Shown: positions 1 through 9,481, numbered from the stretch's first letter. The stretch: 25,556 bases of DNA from JBOHNM01 sp050730675 (GCA_050730675.1 JBOHNM010000048.1:1-25556); one strand, 5' to 3'. A program made the numbers and translations. Notes: generated by a model from the letters alone, not told the origin.

Positions 1-789
1 GCGGGTGACGAGGTTGCACTGGCCACTTACAACGATGCCGTTCTTTGCGACTCCGCTGTTGAGCTGCTGCACGGAGCACTCGCGCACCACGCACGCGTTC
101 CCCACGATGTGGATGCCGAAGGCGCCGCCCGTAGCCGAGCCCAACGTGTTCATCACGCTCGATTGCTCGACGACGGAGTTGTTCCCTTGGACCCGAATCC
201 CCAGGGTGATCGGCGCCGCGTCATCGCCGCCGATGTCCGAGAGCGTGCATCCGCGGATGCGGACGTTGTTGCACCCGAGAAACGTGCTGATGCCGTGGCC
301 GCACGTGGTGACCACGATGTTCTCGAAGAGCAGGCTCGAGCTGTTGGCCTCGACGCGGACCGCGATCGTCACCTTGTTGATGATGCCGTTGCGAACAATT
401 ACGTTGAAGATTCCTGTATTGATCAGGATTCCCGCCCCCCCCGTCCCCGGACCACCGCCGACCACCCGATAGCCGTTGAGGTCGAGCGTGACGCCCGACG
501 CGGCGATCGTGATCGCGACCGTCTGGCCCGTGACGTCGATATTGCCCGTGAGCACGTAGCTCCCCGGCGCTGAGATGGTGATCGGCACCGTCCCGCCTGC
601 GATCGGGATCCGTCCCTCCGCCGCGCCGTTGGCCGTGATCCTGTTGTAGATCTCATCGAGTGTGTGATTGGTGGGCGCGACCGCGCCCGCCGGCGGGCTG
701 AGCGGCCCGGCCTTGGCCATCGCGGCCAGCGCGCTCATCCCCGCAACACCTGCCACGCCCAGCAGGGCCCGACGTTCGATCTCGCTCAT
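1..789 (-). CDS. Tat-exported right-handed beta-helix protein, 3' end missing
   Basis: The frame is open from an ATG at 789 to the left edge (263 codons, no stop), so the C-terminus lies outside the window. The N-terminus has an ERRALLGV twin-arginine-like motif at residues 5-12, a short hydrophobic stretch and an AMAKAG cleavage-like site near residue 28, which suggests Tat export. From about residue 65 the chain is rich in Val, Ile, Asn and Gly with repeated patterns such as VTLDLNGY, NVIVRNGII, NVRIRGCTL and CVVRECSV. These are typical rungs of a parallel beta-helix (pectate-lyase/NosD-like). Such folds serve in polysaccharide lyases, adhesins or surface structure, and no catalytic residue is recognisable, so substrate and role are unknown. 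I see the signal motif and repeats directly; the fold is inferred. Confidence 0.75.
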   Translation of the reverse strand, partial: MSEIERRALLGVAGVAGMSALAAMAKAGPLSPPAGAVAPTNHTLDEIYNRITANGAAEGRIPIAGGTVPITISAPGSYVLTGNIDVTGQTVAITIAASGVTLDLNGYRVVGGGPGTGGAGILINTGIFNVIVRNGIINKVTIAVRVEANSSSLLFENIVVTTCGHGISTFLGCNNVRIRGCTLSDIGGDDAAPITLGIRVQGNNSVVEQSSVMNTLGSATGGAFGIHIVGNACVVRECSVQQLNSGVAKNGIVVSGQCNLVTR

Positions 790-1018
790 GGACAAAATCT
801 ACCACGCTGGCGGCGAGCCGGCCAGCAATTTTTCCGCCACGCTCCTCGCCTCGATTGTTCTGTGCCTTGTCATCGACCCTGTGCCAGCGGGTGACCCGGT
901 GCCTATCCGCCATCGGATGGCGGGCAATGGCACTGCGAGCACGCGTTTGACAGCTGTGCCGTCACGCACCCAGCACGCCTTCACTCCACTCGGCCGGATG
1001 CTGTTGAGCTGGCGCCTT
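790..1018. other. Intergenic region between the beta-helix gene and thiC
   Basis: This spacer separates two minus-strand genes. No convincing coding frame is present: a 61-codon minus ORF here has no ribosome-binding site and no family resemblance. The only clear structure is an 8+8 inverted repeat at 907-923, listed separately. The region probably holds the thiC 3' untranslated region and the promoter of the beta-helix gene, but no promoter could be read confidently. Confidence 0.4.
907..923. repeat. Perfect 8-bp inverted repeat
   Basis: CCGCCATC and GATGGCGG flank one central base. As RNA it could form a short GC stem (CCGCC/GGCGG) with a seven-base loop about 95 nt beyond the thiC stop. 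As DNA it looks like a dyad operator. There is no U-tract after it on the minus strand, so it is not a standard intrinsic terminator. It may be a processing or end hairpin for thiC, or an operator for the beta-helix gene. Confidence 0.35.
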
Positions 1019-2980
<1,962 letters not shown>

Positions 2981-2984
2981 GGTC

Positions 2985-3067
2985 GCGTTCCCTACGCCGG
3001 TATGAGCCGGATCAGGTTCCACGGGTGCTTCTCAGTCCGAGCGACGGTTGCGCGGACGCCCCGAGCG
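2985..3067 (-). promoter_or_regulatory. TPP (THI-box) riboswitch of thiC
   Basis: Read on the minus strand, the RNA contains the conserved aptamer parts in order: CGGGG at the 5' side, a short P3 arm (GTCCG paired with CGGAC), CTGAGA, ACCCGTGGAACCTGATCCGG and CCGGCGTAGGGAA. It ends only a few bases before the thiC ATG. The AGGGA inside the aptamer's last conserved block (2989-2993) lies 8 nt from the start codon and is the only Shine-Dalgarno-like sequence. TPP binding therefore probably hides the ribosome site directly. No room exists for a separate expression platform. Confidence 0.95.
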
Positions 3068-3096
3068 TTATTCCAACAATCATAGATGTCGTGCGG

Positions 3097-3111
3097 CGTC
3101 GGCTCCCGACG
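3097..3111 (-). terminator. GC hairpin after the tandem DinB genes
   Basis: CGTCGG and CCGACG form a perfect 6-bp stem with a three-base loop, beginning 3 nt after the stop codon of the 3115-3651 gene and about 30 nt before the thiC aptamer. No U-tract follows, so Rho-independent termination is uncertain. It may mark the 3' end of the DinB transcript, separating it from thiC. Confidence 0.4.
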
Positions 3112-3114
3112 GAT

Positions 3115-3651
3115 CTACGAACCCGCAAGCGGCCCATCCTGCACCGGTCGGAGGAACTCGATGCTCACGGGATTCTCAATGCACAACCAGTTGTTCAGAA
3201 TGTCACGGGCAACCGCCCGTTGCTCGGTCAGAGCCGTGGCCAGGTACAGGAGCATCTCTTCCACGGTGCATCGAAACGACTCGCCGCGAGGACTGCTCCA
3301 CTCCAGAGTCTCTCCCAGCCGCGACTTCGAGCGGCCGAGGACGCTGTCCATTTCATCACAGGTCGCAATCACCATCGACATAAGGCCGTGCGGTGTGTGG
3401 GTCGTCGATGCGACTACGTTGCCATGAGCATCCGTCTGCACCAGCGACCGACGCGGCCGACTGCATTCGATGCGATCGCACCCACCCTGCATAAGCCCGA
3501 CCGCACTGACCATGGCGTCATGGAACGACCCGAGGCCGTAGCCATAACGGCGATGAAAGTCGGGCTTGGTCAGATTGCGCGCGGCGCCCGCCAGCACGGT
3601 CATCGCCCACCGGTTGTGCTTGAACAGGATGCCGTACGGATCTGAGCTCAT
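3115..3651 (-). CDS. DinB-fold protein lacking two metal-ligand histidines
   Basis: The product is 178 residues and resembles the gene just upstream in layout: FHRRYGYGLGSFHDAM here matches FHRRFDIGLGALHETL there, showing that the two are paralogues of the DinB/YfiT four-helix-bundle superfamily. Active members bind a divalent metal with one early His and an H-x3-H pair near the end. Here the early His (His44) remains, but the pair is replaced by Ala140 and Gln144 in the segment YLATALTEQRA. It is therefore probably not a normal metal enzyme and may act as a structural or regulatory partner. The start at 3651 lies 7 nt after the upstream gene's stop, so the two form an operon under the TPP riboswitch at 4247-4366. 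The function is unknown. Confidence 0.8.
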   Translation of the reverse strand: MSSDPYGILFKHNRWAMTVLAGAARNLTKPDFHRRYGYGLGSFHDAMVSAVGLMQGGCDRIECSRPRRSLVQTDAHGNVVASTTHTPHGLMSMVIATCDEMDSVLGRSKSRLGETLEWSSPRGESFRCTVEEMLLYLATALTEQRAVARDILNNWLCIENPVSIEFLRPVQDGPLAGS

Positions 3652-3658
3652 AGGAAGC

Positions 3659-4243
3659 TCACACGATCACCGGCGGCGACTCAACCTCCGCCTGCCAATC
3701 CACGGTGCACGGATCGGGCAACTTGTCGCTCAGCCCCGGCACATTCAGGTGGCGGAGCATGTTGAGGACCTGAGCGCGGTGGTGCATGCCGTGGGTGCAG
3801 ACGTGGACGAGGACCGCCGCGCGGGTGAAGGTGTGACGCTTGGTCTTGCCCCCCTCGCCGGGCCAATCGAGCGTGATGATCGTGCCCAGCCCGCCGGGGG
3901 CCGCACGCCACTTGGCGGCGATGGCCGCGAGTTCGCGCGAGGCGTCGTCGAGGAGTTTCAGGAGGTCGTCGACGGAACGGTCGGCGAGTTCGGTAGGGAT
4001 ATCGGGGCGCTCGACAATCCTGTGCAGCGCGGGGCGCGGCGGGCGGTTTTCCAAACGGTCGGCCCAGCGGCGCATGGTGCTGACCATGTGCGTAAGGGTC
4101 TCGTGGAGCGCGCCGAGGCCGATATCGAAGCGGCGGTGGAACTGCTCGTGGCTGAGCGGGCGGCACAATTCCAGCAGCTTGCGCGTGCCCCAGGTGTCGT
4201 GCGCGAGCAGGATGGTCAGGATGTCGGAGGAGAGTTCAGCCAT
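3659..4243 (-). CDS. DinB-family protein under a TPP riboswitch
   Basis: The product is 194 residues, all-helical, and of the DinB/DUF664 superfamily, whose members include thiol transferases and other metal-dependent enzymes as well as many uncharacterised proteins. The expected three metal ligands are visible: His47 in GALHETL, and His151 and His155 in HVCTHGMHHRAQ. The start at 4243 sits immediately after a TPP aptamer, whose AGGGA block (4252-4256) is the likely ribosome site. Translation is therefore expected to fall when thiamine pyrophosphate is plentiful. The downstream gene is a paralogue with lost ligands, and thiC follows with its own aptamer. A thiamine-related salvage, detoxification or transfer reaction is a reasonable guess, but no substrate can be read from the sequence. 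Confidence 0.88.
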   Translation of the reverse strand: MAELSSDILTILLAHDTWGTRKLLELCRPLSHEQFHRRFDIGLGALHETLTHMVSTMRRWADRLENRPPRPALHRIVERPDIPTELADRSVDDLLKLLDDASRELAAIAAKWRAAPGGLGTIITLDWPGEGGKTKRHTFTRAAVLVHVCTHGMHHRAQVLNMLRHLNVPGLSDKLPDPCTVDWQAEVESPPVIV

Positions 4244-4246
4244 GGT

Positions 4247-4366
4247 CGCGTTCCCTACGCCGGTGCGAACCGGATCAGGTTCTACGGGTGCATCTCAGCG
4301 GTCGGAACGCACTCGGCACTGGGCATCAGGCACGAGGGCGATCCGGCAGCGCCCCGAGCGAACGGG
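4247..4366 (-). promoter_or_regulatory. Second TPP riboswitch, before the DinB pair
   Basis: The minus-strand RNA has CGGGGCGC, CTGAGATGCACCCGTAGAAC, CCTGATCCGG, CACCGGCGTAGGGAA, then the ATG of the DinB gene 8 nt after AGGGA. These are the core TPP aptamer blocks, with only two substitutions against the thiC copy in the stretch from ACCC to the CTGAGA flank. The P3 arm is longer than in the thiC copy and contains four tandem heptads (4309-4336). CGTTC upstream of CGGGG can pair with GAACG at the 3' end to form P1. The last 24 nt including the start codon are identical to those of the thiC riboswitch (4241-4264 against 2978-3001). Confidence 0.93.
4309..4336 (-). repeat. Four tandem heptanucleotides inside the riboswitch P3 arm
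   Basis: The minus strand reads CTCGTGC, CTGATGC, CCAGTGC, CGAGTGC, fitting CNNRTGC or similar with a fixed TGC every 7 nt. It lies between the aptamer's CGGGG and CTGAGA blocks, where P3 length is free to vary. The same heptads occur at 22791-22818. Confidence 0.7.
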
Positions 4367-4431
4367 CAAGGATAGCAGTGCGGCTTGGCGTCAGGAGTGC
4401 GGGGAGGTTGCGGGCGGAGCGGCATTTGGCT

Positions 4432-5424
4432 TCAGCCTTTGGCGCGGTGGTACAAGTCCGCCAGCGCTTCGCTCAGCATCGGGAACTGAAACGTGAACCC
4501 CTCCTCACGCAATCGTCGCGAGACGATGTACCGTCCGTAGAGCGCTAGTTCCGGATCGGTTCGCACCAGCAGCGGGGCGCCGAGCCGCACCATCCACGCC
4601 GCGGCGGGGAGGCCGACGCCGAGGGCACCAAGGCCGCTTGCGTGGCGGCGCAGCTCGCGCATGAACTCGCGGTTGGAGACCGGGCTTGGTGCGGTGGCGA
4701 TGTACGCACCGCGCATCGAGGCATCGGTCAGCGCCCGCTCAAAGAGCCGGTTCAGGTCCAACTCGTGGATCCAGCTCATGCCTTGGCGACCGTGGCCCAC
4801 TGTTCCCCCGAAGCCGAGGCGCGCCAGCCGCCCGAGCTTGCCGAGCGCCCCGACTCCGCCCGTGTTCGGCCGCCCGATCACGAAGCTCGTCCGCAACACG
4901 ACGCCGCGCTGCGTCCCGCCCGGCAGCACTGCCGCAGCGAAGGCCTCCTCCCACGCGCGGCCAACTGTCGGTGCGAGCCCGTAACCGAACGGCGAGTCCT
5001 CATCGCACACGGCCTCCGGCGGGTCGCCATAGATGTGGGCCGTGTTCATCTGCACCCACACCGGCGGCGGGGAATTCACCGCTCGCACGGCCGCGCCGAG
5101 GATGCGTGTGGCTTCCACGCGCGACCGGAGAATCTCGTCGCAGTGGTCCGGGGTCTTGATACAGTCCACAGAGCGGCCGACGAGATTGACGACCCCCGCC
5201 GCGCCGTCGAGTTCCTTCGTCCACGGGCCGATCGTGCGGGCGTCCCATGTGACCTGCCGCCACGGGCCGCAACCAGCACCCTTGCCGCCGCTCGCACCCG
5301 CGGCTCGCCGCGAGAGCACGACCACTTCATACCCGAGTTCCGTGAGATGCCCCGCGAGCGAAACGCCCAGAAAGCCGCTTCCGCCGGCGATGACGATCCG
5401 GCCGTGTTGAACGGGCACGCCCAT
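4432..5424 (-). CDS. TIGR01777-type NAD(P)-binding epimerase/oxidoreductase
   Basis: This is a 330-residue extended short-chain dehydrogenase related to E. coli YfcH and other TIGR01777 proteins, which are poorly characterised. The Rossmann motif GGSGFLG is at residues 14-20. GVVNLVGRSV near residue 77, NTAHIYGD near 127 and the family motif SWIHELDL at 217-224 follow. The C-terminal part (about 265-325) matches the DUF1731-like end of this family (a Pro/Ala-rich helix, then RRLREEGFTFQFP and ALADL). The gene ends about 65 nt before the second TPP aptamer; both are on the minus strand, but the aptamer makes the DinB unit separately controlled. The gene is divergent from the glycosyltransferase at 5517. 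Substrate is unknown. The start at 5424 has no strong ribosome site, and a start a few codons later is possible. Confidence 0.9.
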   Translation of the reverse strand: MGVPVQHGRIVIAGGSGFLGVSLAGHLTELGYEVVVLSRRAAGASGGKGAGCGPWRQVTWDARTIGPWTKELDGAAGVVNLVGRSVDCIKTPDHCDEILRSRVEATRILGAAVRAVNSPPPVWVQMNTAHIYGDPPEAVCDEDSPFGYGLAPTVGRAWEEAFAAAVLPGGTQRGVVLRTSFVIGRPNTGGVGALGKLGRLARLGFGGTVGHGRQGMSWIHELDLNRLFERALTDASMRGAYIATAPSPVSNREFMRELRRHASGLGALGVGLPAAAWMVRLGAPLLVRTDPELALYGRYIVSRRLREEGFTFQFPMLSEALADLYHRAKG

Positions 5425-5506
5425 GCCCGAGCATAGTTGATGCCACCGACGCCCGGCGCGAAGCCCCGCAAACGCGCGATTTTCGTGTACGCTCCAATCT
5501 GTTCAC

Positions 5507-5510
5507 GGAG
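5507..5510 (+). promoter_or_regulatory. Shine-Dalgarno that sets a GTG start
   Basis: GGAG lies 6 nt upstream of GTG at 5517 and is the reason for choosing that start over later ATG codons of the glycosyltransferase frame. Confidence 0.6.
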
Positions 5511-5516
5511 CCCGAC

Positions 5517-6881
5517 GTGCCGACGCCCTCCAAATTCCAGACCATCCTCTGCTGGGTCGTCGCGTGGGCCTTTCTCCTTGGCGGCACGGCCCTCTTCGTC
5601 TATCGCGCGCCGATGCGCATGAATTGGATCGGCACCAACCTCGACGCGGGCCTCCTCCCCATCGGCGGGCGCATCTGGGCCTCCGGCGGCAATCCCTACG
5701 ACCTCGACACCAACGCCAAGGCCTGGCTTGAGGTCGGCGGTCCGCCCGACCGCAACACCGCCGATCGCGGACTCGGCGCGTTCGTCTTCCCGCCATCGGC
5801 GTACGTTCTGGGCGCGCCGCTCGGACAGTTTTCCATCAACACGTTCCGGCCGATCTGGAATTGGTTCTGCGTCTTGGCCTTCATCGCCGACTGCCTGCTA
5901 GTGCTGCGGCTCGCGCGTGTGCCGCTGCGCTCGGAGTTCGGACTCATCGGCCTCGGCCTGGCCCTGGCGATGACGCCCTCACACACCTGCATCGCGCTGG
6001 GTCAGACCGCGACCGTCGTCCTCCTGACCGTGCTCGGCGGCATCAGCGTTCGCGAGGCGGGGCGACCCTGGCTCGCGGGGCTGTGCTTCGGACTCGCGTG
6101 CTGCATCAAGCCGCAGATCGGGCTGATCTTCGCGGCGTACGAACTCGGGCGCGGGCGCTGGCGGATCACACTCGGCGCCGGCGTCACGTTCGGCGCGCTG
6201 ATGGCGATCGGGCTCATCCGCATGAAAGTGGCCGGCATCGACGGCTGGAGCGCCTGGCTCGCCAACTCGCGGGCGCTGCTGGAGGTTGATGCCAACCCCC
6301 TCGCCGGCCCGCGTGCCGCGCACGCGATGATTGATCTGGCCTCACCCATCGCCGTGCTGCTGGGGCCGACGGGGCTTACGACCGCGCGGTTAATCGCGCT
6401 GGTCGCCACAGGCCTGGCCGCGGGGCTGTATGCCGTCATCGACCACCGCCGTGGCGGCGCTCGCGCCGAGGGCCGCCCGGAATTGCTGTCGGCAGCCGCG
6501 GTCAGTCTCGTGATGCTGCTGGTGGCTTACCACCGCCTCTACGACGCGGTCTTCCTGATCATCCCCCTCGCGCTCGCTCTTTCGCAGCTTCAGCGTTCGG
6601 ACAACCGCGGCTGGATCACCCTCCTGCTCCTGGTCCCGTTCTTCGCCCCCGGCGGCTCGATCCTGGTCATCCTCGGTGAAGAGGGGTTTATCCCTGCTTC
6701 CATCTCCAGCGTCAAGTGGTGGACGGTGCTCTTCGTCCAGCACGAGACATGGACGCTGTGCCTGTTGCTGGCGTGGTGTATCTTCCTGCGTCGCAAGTGG
6801 CCGGGGGGACAATCGGATGAGACTGCCGTACTCGCGGCAAGCCCCCCTTCGCTCATCAACAAGGGAGCGGCGTCCGCATGA
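5517..6881 (+). CDS. GT87-like (DUF2029) polytopic membrane glycosyltransferase
   Basis: The product is 454 residues with about ten hydrophobic segments, the first at residues 10-28. It resembles the GT87/DUF2029 family, GT-C-fold enzymes that use polyprenyl-phosphate sugars to glycosylate cell-envelope glycans or proteins on the outer face of the membrane. Supporting segments are the acidic/aromatic loop after the first helix (GGNPYDLD), FVFPPSAYVLGAPL, and the motif-like CCIKPQIGLIF, close to the family's K-P-Q signature. It starts with GTG after GGAG and ends with an ATGA overlap into the C25-type peptidase gene, so the two are translationally coupled. A shared job, such as modifying or processing an exported protein, is an inference only. 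Confidence 0.8.
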   Translation: MPTPSKFQTILCWVVAWAFLLGGTALFVYRAPMRMNWIGTNLDAGLLPIGGRIWASGGNPYDLDTNAKAWLEVGGPPDRNTADRGLGAFVFPPSAYVLGAPLGQFSINTFRPIWNWFCVLAFIADCLLVLRLARVPLRSEFGLIGLGLALAMTPSHTCIALGQTATVVLLTVLGGISVREAGRPWLAGLCFGLACCIKPQIGLIFAAYELGRGRWRITLGAGVTFGALMAIGLIRMKVAGIDGWSAWLANSRALLEVDANPLAGPRAAHAMIDLASPIAVLLGPTGLTTARLIALVATGLAAGLYAVIDHRRGGARAEGRPELLSAAAVSLVMLLVAYHRLYDAVFLIIPLALALSQLQRSDNRGWITLLLLVPFFAPGGSILVILGEEGFIPASISSVKWWTVLFVQHETWTLCLLLAWCIFLRRKWPGGQSDETAVLAASPPSLINKGAASA

Positions 6882-8266
6882 TCTGCACCTCTGTGTTCGC
6901 TGCATGCGCCCTTCTCGCAGTGGCCTCGTCGGTGACGCAGCCCGTACCCGCGGCTCCCGACGCACGCAACGCCCTCCTCATCATCGCCCCCGCCTCTTTC
7001 GAGAGCGCCCTCAAACCTTTCATCGACCACAAAAAGACGTCACTGCCCACGACCTTTACCGCGCTCGATTCCATCCTCGGTTCGAACCCCGGCGCCGACG
7101 ACCCCGAGAAGCTCAAGCACGCCCTGTTCGACGCCTGGAAGTCGCGCTCGGTCCGCTATGTGCTCCTGGTCGGCGATGCCGATGTCATGCCCGTGCGCTA
7201 TATGGTCCTCGACCGCGTCACCGCGCCGGCCTTCGACTACGCCTTCTACCCGTGCGACCTGTACTACGCCGATGTCGCACGCGACGACGGCACGTTCGAC
7301 GATTGGAATGCACAGAAGGAAGGTTTCCACGCCGGCTACTTCGGCGAGGTCCAAGGCGAGAAGAACAAGTCCGATCCCGTCAACTTCGACGCCGTCAGCT
7401 ACAAGCCCGAGCTTGCCCTTGGACGCTGGCCGGTCGGCACCGCGGATGAAGCACGCGCCCTGGCCGCCAAAACCATCGCTTACGAGAAGGGTTTGGCAGC
7501 GGGCGACAAGCCGGGAGCCGCCCGCGCCGCGCTCCTCATGATCGGCGGCTGGGTTGATGCACGTCCTCGCATGGACGCGATCGCTGCGATGCTCCCGCCC
7601 CGCTGGACCACCGACCGACTCTACTACCACGATGGCAAGGACCCCGCGCCCACACCCCCGCCCGACGAGCAGCACATCGTTGACCTCCTCAACTCCGGCC
7701 TGGGTCTCGTCCTCCACGCGGGCCATGGCGCTGACGACCGCTGGGAGGGCTCCCTCTCCAGCGCGAGCATCGCCAAGCTGAAGAACGCCGATCGCCTGCC
7801 CATCATTCTCTCGGCCGGCTGCTCCACCGCCCGCTTCGCCACGCTCCCGCCCTACGAGGGGTACGCCGACGCCGCGGGAAAGGAACACAAGGGCACTAAC
7901 TCCGGCGAGGTCTTCACGAAGCCCCCGCCGCCACCATCCTGCTATGCCAAGGGCAAGCACAACCTCACCGGCCTGGGCGAGCAGCTCCTCCGCGCCGGCC
8001 CCAATGGCGCGGTCGCCTACATCGGCTGCAACACCGGCAGCCAGCCCTGCGGCGTCACCCTGCTAGAGGGATTCGCCGACGCCACGAGGCGTCGCGAGCG
8101 CATCGGCGACTGCTGGGCTGACGCGGTCGCGTACTACTACGACCATGAGCACCTCGGCGCCATCAAACCCACCGAGGATTGGTACCCCGCCAGCATCTTC
8201 TTTCAGGGCATGAAGTTCATGCTCTTCGGCGATCCCTCAGCGCCGATGCCCGCCGCGAAACCGTGA
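6878..8266 (+). CDS. Secreted C25 (gingipain-like) cysteine peptidase
   Basis: The product is 462 residues with a hydrophobic signal peptide at the N-terminus (about residues 1-26). The C25 caspase-like domain is recognisable: VRYVLLVGDADVMPVR near residue 93, LALGRWPVGTADEA near 179, the catalytic-His segment LHAGHGADDRW (His283), and the catalytic-Cys segment LSAGCSTARF (Cys315), about 32 residues apart as in gingipains. It lacks the long adhesin and sorting domains of Porphyromonas enzymes. It is expected to act outside the cytoplasm as an endopeptidase. The ATG overlaps the glycosyltransferase stop (ATGA) and is preceded by AAGGGAG at 6861-6867. Its stop abuts the stop of the convergent gene with no spacing. 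Confidence 0.88.
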   Translation: MICTSVFAACALLAVASSVTQPVPAAPDARNALLIIAPASFESALKPFIDHKKTSLPTTFTALDSILGSNPGADDPEKLKHALFDAWKSRSVRYVLLVGDADVMPVRYMVLDRVTAPAFDYAFYPCDLYYADVARDDGTFDDWNAQKEGFHAGYFGEVQGEKNKSDPVNFDAVSYKPELALGRWPVGTADEARALAAKTIAYEKGLAAGDKPGAARAALLMIGGWVDARPRMDAIAAMLPPRWTTDRLYYHDGKDPAPTPPPDEQHIVDLLNSGLGLVLHAGHGADDRWEGSLSSASIAKLKNADRLPIILSAGCSTARFATLPPYEGYADAAGKEHKGTNSGEVFTKPPPPPSCYAKGKHNLTGLGEQLLRAGPNGAVAYIGCNTGSQPCGVTLLEGFADATRRRERIGDCWADAVAYYYDHEHLGAIKPTEDWYPASIFFQGMKFMLFGDPSAPMPAAKP

Positions 8267-9481
8267 TCACTTCGCGTCGATGCCCATCTCGCCGAAGTAC
8301 CGTGAGATATCAAACGCCACCTTTTTCCCACCCGGCATCGTAAAGACGTCCTGCGGTCCTTTGGCGCCCTGCACCAGCGACTGGCGATCGAACGGCAGGT
8401 TGTGCATGCGCAGGTACTGGTGCTCTTCCGCGACCGAGTTGGCGATCAATGGATCGACGCCGAACCGCGCCGGCGGCGGCGCGACGCCGCACGCCACGCC
8501 GAAGACCTTGATCGCCGGGTCGGGACCGATGACCCCCTTGGTTCCCTCGGCTTCGTCGCCCGCGCGAATCCCGGCGCCGTCGAGCTTGGCGCGATCCCCA
8601 TAGGTCACCGATCCGTTCGCATCGACGGTGATTTTCGGATCCACGACGGTCACCTGCGGGACGTCGAACTTCAATTCCGCTTTGCCGTCGGCATCCCGGA
8701 ACAGTCCGGCCGTGCATCCGAACACCACCTCGTGGCTGAAACGCGAGAGCAGCTTTGGGTCGCCGCTCGCCATGCTTGCGCACGACACGAAGATGTTGTT
8801 ACGGACCACCGGCCCCATAAACGCGTCGCGCCCGCCCAACACCACGACACCCACCGACTTGCACGAAACAAACAGGTTGTTGCGCACCAGCGCGCTCGTG
8901 CCCGGCACGATCCGAACGCCCTCCTGCGTGCCGTCGAACAGGTTGTTCCGCACGTATGGGGACCCGATGGCAAACACGCCCACGCGACCGCCGCGGAACC
9001 GGCACCCCCACACCGTCGGGCTCCCGTCGGCGATCGCCCGGACGCCGATGTCGCAGTCGATAAAATCGCAGCAGACCACATCGGACAGCGGTGCGCCCAT
9101 CAATGCCGCGGCCTCCGCCAGGCCTTCGAACCGCACGCGCTCGAGGCGCACGCCCGCCATGGTGTTGACCCCTCGCCGGGTCTCTTTCGCGCCACGGATC
9201 GTCACATCCTTGATGACGACGGCGTCGCCCTCGCAACTCACGGCCGAGAATCCGCTCGCGATGATCACCGACTTGCCCGCCCCTGCGCCCTTCAGCGTCA
9301 CGCCTTCGCCCAGATGCACATCGTCTTTGAACTCCCCCGCCTCAAGAACGAGCATGTCGCCGGGCTTGGCCCGCGCTGCCGCCGCCGACACGGTCTTGTC
9401 GCCCGCCTTGACCGCGATCTCTTCGGCAGAGCACACCGAGACCAAGCAGGACATCACCACCGCCACGAGTGCCTTGTGCAT
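8267..9481 (-). CDS. Secreted right-handed beta-helix protein
   Basis: The product is 404 residues. A signal peptide (residues 1-19, with CSA-EE as the likely cleavage site) is followed by repeated rungs such as VTLKGAGAGKSVII, VVIKDVTIRGA, VRLERVRFEG, YVRNNLFDGT, LVRNNLFVSC and VVRNNIFVSC. These Asn-Asn and Gly-rich turns mark a parallel beta-helix of the NosD/pectate-lyase type (about residues 40-260). The C-terminal 130 residues are of unknown type and end with an aromatic stretch. The start is fixed by GGAGG 5 nt upstream; the open frame continues to 10720 but that part is an antisense shadow. Role might be polysaccharide binding or degradation, or surface structure. Second beta-helix protein in the window. 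Confidence 0.85.
   Translation of the reverse strand: MHKALVAVVMSCLVSVCSAEEIAVKAGDKTVSAAAARAKPGDMLVLEAGEFKDDVHLGEGVTLKGAGAGKSVIIASGFSAVSCEGDAVVIKDVTIRGAKETRRGVNTMAGVRLERVRFEGLAEAAALMGAPLSDVVCCDFIDCDIGVRAIADGSPTVWGCRFRGGRVGVFAIGSPYVRNNLFDGTQEGVRIVPGTSALVRNNLFVSCKSVGVVVLGGRDAFMGPVVRNNIFVSCASMASGDPKLLSRFSHEVVFGCTAGLFRDADGKAELKFDVPQVTVVDPKITVDANGSVTYGDRAKLDGAGIRAGDEAEGTKGVIGPDPAIKVFGVACGVAPPPARFGVDPLIANSVAEEHQYLRMHNLPFDRQSLVQGAKGPQDVFTMPGGKKVAFDISRYFGEMGIDAK

Noticed and set aside
799..984. 61-codon minus-strand ORF in the thiC downstream gap
   Set aside because: It has no ribosome site, no signal or domain, and overlaps the inverted repeat.
2981..3022. Earlier ThiC start codon at 3022
   Set aside because: It would translate through the TPP aptamer; the start at 2980 follows the aptamer with a ribosome-site-like AGGGA.
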